This document shows positions 55,658-64,000 of a stretch of DNA of 64,000 nucleotides, in pieces. Source of the stretch: Mesostigma viride (Eukaryota > Streptophyta > Mesostigmatophyceae > Mesostigmatales > Mesostigmataceae); the NCBI GenBank assembly GCA_009746045.1, contig RPFO01000065.1:2616484-2680483 (forward strand), given 5' to 3'. The notes under the pieces are model-generated. The model had not been told where the DNA came from, made no database searches, and saw nothing but the letters and a program-made list of their open reading frames with translations. A program made the position numbers and the translations under genes. The number at the start of each line of letters is the position of its first letter. The stretch's first letter is position 1.

Positions 55658-56134
55658 AGAGAGTGGATGCGGTGCTCAAACTGGGCTGGGACCACTAGGT
55701 CGTCCAGCAACATCTGAACGTAGTTCGTGACAGGTTTCCCTACCCGTTTGGGAATGTCCGCGGGGCCAGGCCAGGTCAGAATGTGCCGCCCTGGCTGGCC
55801 AAGCCGCTGGGGGCCGGCCAGACCGAGGGTGGTGTCGACCTGGCTGGTGCGGGCAAGGTGTCCTACAAATGCTATCCTACGCTGCCTAATCTCGTCCGAA
55901 ACACGAGGCATGCCATGATACAAAGATTCTGATGACGGACGCTCGGAAAAACCTACGTTAAGGACCTGTCGGAGCATCCTGTAAACCGTGCCGTCTAGCC
56001 GAGCTGCCAGCTTGGGTGGGAGGGGTGGGAGGGGTGTCCCTGATGGCGTTTGTTAAATCAACTCGCTGCTTGTTTACTTTTCCAACGAGGTCCTTGAAGA
56101 GGTCTTGTTGCACCAGATTATTCATCGCCGCCAT

Positions 56135-56620
56135 GGCCCCGGCGTCTTCGTTTCTTTTTGTTTCCCTTCGTTCACACACCTATTTTCGCGTGTATCCTGT
56201 CAATCACATGAATCGTGACGCGTGGCCGCTCCTTCTGCCTTTGCTTCGTGCCCCGTTAGTAGCCAGCCAATCACACACGACGTAAGGTTCGTAACCGCAA
56301 TCAGTTTTCAGTTAGCCGAGAGATGGATCCGTTTGTTGGTGCTGGTAGGTGATCACTGTTCCGGCCGTCGGCTGCTTCCAGATATCTGGTGCCCATGTGA
56401 ACCACCGTTATATCCCTGCGACGCGCCACGTTCCAACGTGTCGGCCATTTCCATTAAATGATATCTCTGTAACTGCTATTCTGTAGATTGCAAGGTGTCA
56501 AAACCTCCACCTGGACCTTACTGGGCCTGACGCCCGGAAGTGCCGAACTAATCGCCATCTGCAATGTCCTAGAACTACGGTCCAATAGATATTCGGTTTG
56601 AAACTGACAACTGCGACTCC
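56135..56620. other. Upstream region of the HUH gene
   Basis: This is the presumed promoter side of the HUH gene. No other gene was recognised. Confidence 0.35.
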
Positions 56621-56624
56621 CCCC

Positions 56625-56870
56625 CGGTGTAACACCGTTCCCCCCATTAAGGATTCGCTGATACTCATTTCCCCTCTCACCTCTTTGGTCCATAATTGGC
56701 TAATTTCCCCGATAACACCGTTCCCCCCCCCACATAAGTGCGTTCCCCCCCCCGTTGTAACACCGTCCCCCCCCCCCCATAAATGCGTCCCTCCCCCGTT
56801 GTAACACCGTCCCCCCCCCCATAAATGCGTCCCCCCCCCGTTGTAACACCGTCCCCCCCACGTACAGTAC
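56625..56870. repeat. GTAACACCGTTCCCCCC / CCGTTGTAACACCGTCC tandem repeats
   Basis: Units of about 36-50 bp are built from TAACACCGT, a C run of 7-12, a TAAATGCG word and a second C run. There are about five copies. The C runs vary in length. Confidence 0.85.
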
Positions 56871-56939
56871 TTTCAACCGCAGCTCTGCCTTTCAACCGTC
56901 GAATGCGCAATCGATCTAGAAAGTATCCGCGATTTCAGT

Positions 56940-57075
56940 ACATGCCGTCACCCTTGACAGTTGTCGTACAATAGTACAAATTAACGCCAATAGAAACTTG
57001 CCTCCAAACATATATCTCGATAGAGGTATGCGTCTTATTTAATTTCAAGGTACCTCTTAATTAATCTCGGCCCCC
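56940..57075. repeat. Third inverted-repeat arm, beside PLAC8
   Basis: It contains TTAACGCCAATAGAAACTTG, the ATAGAGGTATGCGTCTTATT block and AATTTCAAGGTACCTCTTAA, matching the right arm of the element at 49799-51119. The CTAATTTG repeats follow it. Confidence 0.75.
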
Positions 57076-57158
57076 GCCTTCCGCTAATTTGCTAATTTGC
57101 TAAATTTGCTAAAAAAGAGCCAATTTTACCCCGACTGACTTGTCCTGCAATAATCCAA

Positions 57159-60100
57159 TCACTCCCCCGTAGACACCACCGCATGCGAGGGGATGGACGA
57201 TGCAGTCACTCGTGGAGCATCGTCGCCATCGACTTCCTGGCTGCCTGCGCCCGCGCCTGCTGGCAACGCCCCTGGCTCAACAGGCAGGTCATCCATAGGT
57301 TCTGAAGCCCCCGCTGGGGCCTCACGGCTGCCTGCTGGCGGCACCTGCTCGCCGCCTGTTGCTTGCCCTACCACACTGCTCTCCCTCCCATTATCCGCCT
57401 CCGCGGCCACAACCCCCGTGAGCACCAAACTGCGCATGGACTCCCCCTCGTGCTCGCCCTCCACAATTGGTTCTTCGGTCACAGGCACGGGTCCCACCAC
57501 GCCCGCCTCCATCGAGGCCCGCAGCCCCGCGTGATTCGAAAGCGACTGGGAGTGATGCGAGCGGTGCGACCGGGCCGAGTGCTGCGAGGCGTCCCCGTCG
57601 CGTGACTCGGCCTCCTCGGCTTCCTGAATCGCGCGGTTTATCAGCGTGGCCGAGCGCCGCATGGTCCGCGTGCTGTGCAGCATGGGCCACACGCTGAACA
57701 GCGATGCCGGCTTGTTCAGGTCCGTGTGGTGCTGCTCCATGCTGGCCTGCGACCAGAACTTGTGCCCGGGGTTGACGTTGCCCGACTCTAGTGTGCGGAT
57801 CTCCTGGCAGAGCGCGCAGAAGGGGCAGACGAGCCAGGTCAGGCTCTCCCCTAGCTCCGCGCAGCGCGGGTCGGCGCAGTGCTTGGGCTGCGGCAGGTTG
57901 AACGTGCGCCGCATCTTGGTGCGCATGTGGCCGCCGTAGAGCATGGCAAGCACGTAGCCCGCGATGATGCCCAGGATGGGCAGCACGTTGTCCATCATAT
58001 TCTGTGCCCACACACGGCACGCCAAGGGGCGGGGGGTGGGCGTGGGGTGGGGTGGGGGAGAGGGAGGGAAGGGAAGGGGCAGTCATACGGGAATGCACGC
58101 AAAGCCGCCACATGCCATGGTGAGATGATTATCCTGGAGGACAGGCAAGAAAGCACAAGTTATCTGCACAATGATGCTGCGATGACTTGTGCAAGACATC
58201 CAAGCGACAGCATGTCAGGTGCCAAGCATACGGTGGCGTGCACTTCTGCTTGACTGCTCACTGCAGTAATCTAATCTCTTTCTAGGAGACCTGGTTGCTA
58301 TCGTATTTGTGCTCGTGTACCGGAGTGCTTGATTGCTGGATGGAAGGTGCAGGAGGACAGCATGGGCCTAAGGCAAGCTTGTATAGATGCAGGAGTTTAG
58401 GATCTCTGGCACCCTCCCCCCCCCCTTTCCCCCCCCCCCCCCCCCCCACACACACACACAAACATGCTACACGCCCACGCACCTTGGCCGAGATGCCGCG
58501 CGCGTTGGATGCGAGCAAGAGCACGAGAAACGGGCCGACCAGCAGGACGATCAGGATGAGCGCGTGCAGGAAGGAGGAGGAGAAGCCCAGCCGCTTCTGC
58601 TGGATGCCGAACGCACAACAGAAGCAAGACAGAACCCAGGCAGACACCTTCACATCGGTGTGCCCGTCCAGCAGGCCCCCCTTCCAGTGCGCCTGGGGCC
58701 TCGCCTTGAGCAGCTTCTGTGTCTGAATGATCTGCCGCACCTTGTTCTTCATCGTCATCTTGACCGGCGGCTCCATTGCCACCGCCTGCGGCATGTGCAG
58801 CGCGATCTGGCGCAGATCGTCATCGCTCGCGCTCATGGGCAGCACGGGCGGCGCGTCGCCTTCGGCCACGGGCACCACCGCCCCCGCCCCCGCCCCCACC
58901 CCCGCTTTCTTCTTGGTCTCGTCACTCTTGCCCAGCGGGCAGTACATGTTGTAGAGCGCCGCAAACACCGCGGAGAGGAAGGAGAGGGTCAGGCAGACCG
59001 CCACGCCGAGGGCTGAGCGATCGTCTTGGTCGTATACCCAATGGAGGATGGCCATGGGGTACTGGAACCTGCCACACACGAGGGAGGGGGGGGGGAGGAG
59101 GGGTGCGGGCAGGGGCAACACAGCGGACGTTGTCAGCAACCACTTTTTGACCATGGGGCATGGCGTCGGATAGCAGCCGCATTCATGCCACATTGCGGCC
59201 ACAAAGTTTCGCCACATTCCGTGACCGCACATGTGTGGGGCATCTGGTGTGGCCAGCAGGCACCAACCAAGCAGGATAAGAGGGGCAGCTGGGAGCGCGA
59301 GGAGGGTGGGGGGTATGGGGGCAGGAGGGGAGTCCATGTGCCAGGGGAGACGCTCCTGCTCCTGGAAAGATGCAGTTTGGTGTCAACTGGACACTATGGA
59401 GTAGCTGTGTGGGACCAGCGGCCAGTGGACTCGTGGATGCGACCGGCATAGGGCATATAATGAGCTGTGCTGATGCTGCGCTCTGCGGGGCGCTCCCGTG
59501 CGGGAAGGCTCACCTTGCCTCCATGGCGCGTGTGCCAGCTACTGTTCTGAAGGGGTCGGATACCGCATTTCTAGAGCTCCCACCATGCTCCGCCAGGAGG
59601 TGGGTTCTGGGCCAATACCAGGCATCGCTTCCCATCCCACCTTAATCATGTCGTGATGGCGATCGCAATGGAGGAGTGCTTGTCAAGTATGCCCACCCAC
59701 CTGCCTGCCTATTGATCTATCCATCCATCCATCCATCCATCCATCCATCCATCCATCCATCCATCCATCCATCCATCCATCCATCCATCCATCCATCCAT
59801 CCATCCATCCATCCATCCATCCATCCATCCATCCATCCATCCATCCATCCATCCATCCATCCATCCATCCATCCATCCATCCATCCATCCATCCATCCAT
59901 CCATCCATCCATCCATCCATCCATCCATCCATCCATCCATCCATCCATCCATCCATCCATCCATCCATCCATCCATCCATCCATCCATCCATCCATCCAT
60001 CCATCCATCCATCCATCCATCCATCCATCCATCCATCCATCCATCCATCCATCCATCCATCCATCTGTCCGTTCCTCCACTCCTCCCCTAGTATCACAGT

Positions 60101-63100
60101 GCATACCAGCAGTTGAGGTTGAGGAAGATGATAACCACCGCGAAGTGCTTGCGCTCGTTGGGGCGGTATCCCCCGTCCTTGGTAAAGGCGGCGCGCAGGA
60201 GCGCCACGTCGCGTGGCCGGTAGCGAATCAGCTTTACGAGGAAGGCGAGGCGGGCGGGCTGGTTGACCAGCGCTGCAAAGGTGAATAGGCCGTTGAGGAT
60301 TTGTGACGTGATCTCGCTCACGCGATCCTTCTTCTTCTTGTCAAACCGGCCATCCAGCATGCCCACCATGGTCTGAGGCGCCCGGGGGATACATGCATAC
60401 ACACACGCCCACATGTACACACACGCCCACATGTACACACACGCCCACATGTACACACACACCCACATGTACACACACGCCCACGTGTACACACACGCCC
60501 ACATGTACACACACGCCCACATGTACACACACGCCCACATGTACACACACGCCCACATGTACACACACGCCCACATGTACACACACGCCCACATGTACAC
60601 ACACGCCCACATGTACACACACGCCCACATGTACACACACGCCCACATGTACACACACGCCCACATGTACACACACGCACACACACGCATGCCCACCCAC
60701 CCACACGCCCACACGCGCCCACACACACACACACACAGATGCCGGAATACGCGCACGCACAGGCAACAGTGTCAATAAGGTGCCAACAGGGGGCAAGCCT
60801 TATATAATAGAGGGCGTCCAGACACGTCCAGTAGGTGTCCGGGGGGCCCCGCCACCGGCTAGGCCGAGTTTTGCAGCCGGCAGGCAGCAAGCTGGGCCAC
60901 TGGCTGCCACCGCACAGTGTGGTGCCGGGCCCTGCGTACGGATAATCCACGAGTTTCCATGTTGTGCCACTTGATACCTATGTTTGTCACGTAACGAATG
61001 GTGAATACTTGGTACATTCCTTTCTTTGGTGTCATCTGTAGGCACACTTGTAATTTCTTTGCCAGGAGGCACGGGGCAGCCGTGCGAATGTCATGCCGGC
61101 TTTACCCCCTGCACGAAAAAAAGGCTGCATGCGAAAAATGGCAGCAACGCAGCTGAAGCAAGACTGATAACGGTGATATACTGGGCTAGTATTGCGCTGA
61201 AAAACGGATAGTAAAACTTGGGTTCGACGTGCATGCTTCTGCAAGCGATTTCAGAAGTTTTTCAGCGACCGGAGGCCGGAGGTATACCTACTAGAACTGG
61301 GGAAGACAAAAGGTGCCAGGCCGCGCAAAAATTTAACTGGAACTGCGGATCTTTACGGAAAAGTGAGCAGCTGATTGCATGTTTGCTAACTGGATGATGC
61401 CGATGGTAAAAGCAACGAAACTTTCTGCCGGCATGCTGATGCAGAAAAAGAAAAGGAGGCCGTTCGAAGTGATGTTAAAGCTGTCAATTCCACCCCTGCT
61501 GTCAGTCCGAGTAGTTTTGGATTCCAATGAGGAGGAACGGGGGGTTGCGGCGCTGCGGATGACAGAAACAACATGGAGACGCTGTATTCGGAAGGAGGAT
61601 TGCTAGTTGTCTGTGGAAAAAGGGACACACGAAAATTGCAGAGGGTGAAATAATAGGAAAGAGCCAGGGGCCATAGGAGTGCGCTGGGCGAGTGGGCAAC
61701 AACGGGCAGGGACAAGGGTCTTAAAAAAGCTTTCACGAATGAATTCAGGGGTTTCAAGGAATGGTATTTTATCATAGACTGTATGCTACGCTGTCCTGTG
61801 AGTTTGCAGAATCTGTTGCTTTGCCTTGCTTTATACTCCCACTAAATTTGTCTTTCCACCACCATTACTATGCCACCACCATTAATACCTGTACTGTGTT
61901 ATGTAATGGATGTACAGTTTGGCCCTGCCCACATTCCACATTCAGATAGCCCCTTACGTTCCTCAATTTGTCTTGTTGGTGCTTGGTAACTTGGCTGCAA
62001 ATGGGTGCAGAATGCACAAATGTGTTTGGTACTTTCAGGCTGAGGCTTAAATGCCTAAGGCCATCAGCCACCCTTTTTGCCTGGGTTTTGTCCACAAGAG
62101 GCGCTGACCCAGTTTTGTAAGAATGCTACAGGAAGCATCAAAACCATTATGGAAATCCTATTGCCCTTTTGTTTTGCCCAGAAAATATTTGCCAGAGTCC
62201 AGGGGAGGAGCCCCCCCCTCTGACCCCCCCCGCCCTCGGCCACTTCGCGGCCTCGTCCAAACTGTCCGAATCCCCCCCCACCTAAGCAGAAACACTACTA
62301 CTCATACAGCACATTCCTGGACATGCACGCTGGGTTGGCAGCTGCAGGGTGATCCTGGTGTTCGTTAATTAATTAAAGACGCGCTCCCGTTGGGGACTCA
62401 CGGAGCACAATGATAGAGAGTTGAAGTGCTTTTCATCCCTGTATGTTGCACACAGGGAAGGGGGCAGACACACCCATCTTCCCTCATGCCCGGAGGCAAG
62501 ACACAGCTGCAATCTAAACTACTAACGAGGAGAGTTGGGCATAGCTGTGGGTGCACTAATGCTGAAATGTGCATGTGTGGCGGGGGCATTGTCTGGCACA
62601 ATGAAACTGAAGATTGTAGTCTGTGGGGTAGATAGGCGAGTGCATAGGCTGAACAACTGAGAGTAGCCGGTATTATGCTGAGCCATACACAGTGCTACGA
62701 AGGCCACGCAGGTGGCTAGGCCATACATCAATACGTCAACATCAAGCCTATCGGAACCCACTACATCCTAGTGCATGGCCCATGCCATGTGCATTTATTC
62801 AGGGCATGCATCTTCAGTAACGCACGCCACTGCTGCCCTTGCCCGAGAAATGCCACAGCACAATCAGATTGCCAGACGATCCATTTTACTAGCCATGCAT
62901 GACCAAGCCCCTTACCATGAAGAGGAGGGCACCTGTACACGCCACGGCAATAATCCAGACGAATATGGCCCAATGGATAGGGTTGCGAAACCATTCCCTG
63001 CATGAACGAGCACCGAATGATGGGAATGCAATGAGTACAGCGTACATACCTTCAGAGGGGGGCGGGGTACCTTTCTGCGAAGACAAGGAGTCGAAACTGC

Positions 63101-63596
63101 AGGCGACAATCACCTACCAGACATGACATTTCGCATCTCGCCCAGCCTAGATGTACGGAAGCGAGCAATGCGGCGATACTTACTTTAATAGAACAAAATA
63201 CGGTTGCAAGGTTTCGCCCAAGCTCTTGACAGATCCAACAGCCGTTTTTGTAAGATAGCTTGAGATGTCCGTTGAGTTGGATGCTGCCACGGCAGCTGGC
63301 TGGGCGTCCAAGTTATAAGCGCCTCCAGTAGGCAACACCTCTGCACCATCCTCTAATCCTCCAGTTCTGGAAACTAGTACAGCGGCAGTTGAAGCGCCGG
63401 CGTCGTGCGAATTTAAATTCTGATCAGAAGCAATGCCGGCGCCTTCCCCTCTTTGCGCGTCAATGTCCGTTTCTGTCGTCTCCATCGCAGTGGAGTCCCG
63501 AGCCGCTCCGGCGGGATGCACATCCTTCGCGTCGCCATTCACATTTTCTTCTACGCTCACGGCCCCCGCTTCTCTTTCGTCGCTAGGCCCCACCAT
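57159..63596 (-). CDS. DUF2985/PLAC8-type membrane protein, plant-like (5 exons)
   Basis: Exons are 63596-63184, 62997-62916, 60372-60107, 59068-58483 and 58001-57159. Phases add up to 729 residues. The start is the first in-frame ATG. Residues 1-140 are acidic and low-complexity. [21 protein letters not shown] (about 145-165) is membrane segment 1. Then comes [25 protein letters not shown]...RPRDVALLR...[11 protein letters not shown], which resembles the plant DUF2985 segment. [10 protein letters not shown]...[14 protein letters not shown] adds further hydrophobic segments. From HWKGGLLDG the PLAC8 domain runs through [14 protein letters not shown] and [15 protein letters not shown] to the Cys cluster C-x4-[13 protein letters not shown] (about 491-515). 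The ~200-residue Ser/Glu/Ala tail is unlike the family. Plant relatives are membrane proteins with roles in size control or metal handling; the role here is unknown. Introns carry satellites and a family B 3' end. Confidence 0.88.
58414..58447. repeat. Poly-C tract in a PLAC8 intron
   Basis: Runs of 10 and about 17 C residues separated by TTT, followed by a short CA tract, lie between the exons at 58483 and 58001. Confidence 0.9.
59719..60065. repeat. (CATC)n microsatellite, about 87 units
   Basis: A nearly perfect array lies in the PLAC8 intron between exons at 60107 and 59068. It ends about 40 bp after the 5' splice site at 60106. Confidence 0.98.
60392..60680. repeat. 18-bp minisatellite, about 15 copies
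   Basis: The unit ACACACGCCCACATGTAC is highly uniform, with single changes (ACCC for GCCC, CGTGT for CATGT). It is followed by a CA-rich stretch to 60740. It lies 20 bp upstream of the 3' splice site at 60373. Confidence 0.97.
60741..62360. other. Body of the long PLAC8 intron
   Basis: No exon or repeat family was recognised. Codon-like ORFs on both strands do not resemble known proteins. Confidence 0.4.
62365..62770 (-). repeat. Family B 3' unit in a PLAC8 intron
   Basis: It matches the family B 3' UTR at 17157-17560 and 37306-37720. It has a TTAATTAATTAA tail at 62365, a degraded GCTCCC..GGGGAC hairpin, AAGTGCTTTTCATCCCTGTATG, and the GCTGAGCCATACAC..CACATC blocks. No ORF1 sequence is attached. 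Confidence 0.75.
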
Positions 63597-64000
63597 TCGC
63601 TTCTCTACACCGGGAGCAGCCACGGGTGCTCACTACTACCAGAGCCGCAAATTCGACGAATCTTTAACGTCTCCTATCCGCGATGGTGTGGGTAATGCCA
63701 CATTGACAATCTGCGATTTCGTGCGATTCGCCATGGCTTCTTGCTGGTGTTGCTCCAAGTTCACCAAGGTCAGCCCGTGCGCGAGCGTTTCTGCGAGCTT
63801 TCCTGTCACCTCGCTGTCTTCGTTCGGTTAGGAATTTTGTCCCCCGCCTCACAACGTGACAAGAATGCGCATGCTGTGGCGCCCGGCGGGTACGTGGCCT
63901 GGCAATGTGGCTTCAGCACAGGAGCATGGGCTGCCAGATCACAGGCCGGCGTACGAACGGTGTAACTACGAGAGGATCCGTTGGGAGATCTTCAATGCTG
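63597..64000. other. 5' flank of the PLAC8 gene
   Basis: Probable 5' UTR and promoter. A short ORF on the minus strand (MANRTKSQIVNVALPTPSRI..., start about 63734) ends at a stop before the PLAC8 ATG. It could be an upstream ORF if transcription starts above it. Confidence 0.35.

Larger units (their letters stand above)
54355..56034 (-). mobile_element. LINE inserted in the HUH gene (outer insertion)
   Basis: The outer copy consists of 54355-54621 plus 55669-56034. Its 5' end lies in the PKLAARLDGTVYRML region and its 3' end at CCGCC..GGAGG (54384-54397) with a TTTAA tail. TGTCCCTGAT at 54345-54354 and 56035-56044 is the target duplication. The outer copy itself is interrupted by the insertion 54622-55657. 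Confidence 0.88.
51926..56134 (-). pseudogene. HUH endonuclease (Rep-like) protein of a mobile element, decayed and LINE-interrupted
   Basis: From ATG 56134 the minus strand encodes an N-terminal region with coiled-coil spacing. It is split by the LINE cluster 54355-56034 and resumes in the same frame after the 10-bp target duplication. Then follow a Ser/Asp/Glu-rich part, a C2H2-like finger (CNCCEPPF..LTRHV, about 53310), and a plausible 164-bp intron (53251-53088, GTAAGC..CACAG). Next is a Rep-type HUH domain: a MTLHISISGG strand, HKHVHMLID (HUH motif, about 52780), and YSGMIGYLLKSEE, whose Tyr-x-x-Lys fits the nicking tyrosine motif (about 52620). A C-terminal domain with AVYWFKHH and SLDARFLAGRG ends at 51926. 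At least four frameshifts break it, including a 2-bp AG duplication near 52864. No helicase is seen, unlike Helitrons. A Replitron-like transposon or an integrated Rep gene are the options. Confidence 0.65.

Noticed and set aside
60392-60680. Regular 18-bp array resembling a CRISPR
   Set aside because: There are no spacers between units and no cas genes, and the host is eukaryotic. It is a plain minisatellite.
59676-60756. Long ORFs of repeated MDGW, IHPS, CVHVG or THMYTHA residues
   Set aside because: They are translations of the (CATC)n and 18-bp satellites within an intron and lie open in several frames on both strands.

Overview
The window looks like nuclear DNA of a eukaryote, most likely a green alga. 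Its genes are GC-rich and broken by spliceosomal introns, with GTGAGT, GTAAGT, GTACGT and GTGCGT donors and long repeat-filled introns. One gene has the plant-type combination of a DUF2985-like segment and a PLAC8 domain. Between the genes lie many layers of retrotransposons and DNA transposons, plus very long micro- and minisatellites. I saw no operons, tRNA, rRNA or CRISPR. The lineage is an inference.

Host genes. (1) Two paralogous two-exon genes lie head to head at 2644-6959 (-) and 8597-11595 (+). Each encodes a predicted type II membrane glycosyltransferase with a fucosyltransferase-like core, joined through a phase-1 intron to a C-terminal domain I do not recognise. (2) A mitochondrial-type pyruvate dehydrogenase E1 beta gene of at least 12 exons covers about 22.8-31.7 kb (-). 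(3) Divergent from it is a three-exon Golgi-type sulfotransferase at 33324-36317 (+). (4) A five-exon DUF2985/PLAC8 membrane protein covers 57159-63596 (-). For genes 1, 3 and 4 the splice phases add up to one continuous reading frame with a stop.

Mobile DNA. An APE-type LINE family has a longest copy at 12.9-15.9 kb and shorter copies at 0.8, 39.9, 47.8, 51.1, 54.4 and 54.6 kb. Most of the shorter copies have visible 10-13 bp target duplications. Several families of elements carry only an L1-ORF1-like gene or just its 3' region (here A, B and C, with a fourth short family D). Most end in a small hairpin followed by a TTAATT-rich tail, and one keeps an intact 467-codon ORF. A piggyBac element (41981-47753) has a nearly intact transposase. 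Its 3' part is invaded by a tandem array of LINE 3' ends that encode a restriction-like endonuclease (45552-47604). A decayed HUH-endonuclease gene (51926-56134) is itself split by two nested LINE insertions. A 0.43 kb MITE lies in a PDH intron.

The points most worth following are: the shared 3' hairpin-plus-tail of the retroelement families; CAG/CTG expansions that begin exactly at the conserved AQQQ-RR motif of the ORF1 protein; the head-to-tail LINE array at an ATATATATGAG target; tandem copies of an exon-intron boundary that create decoy splice donors; the HUH element and its inverted-repeat relatives; and the mosaic identity of the inverted glycosyltransferase pair.
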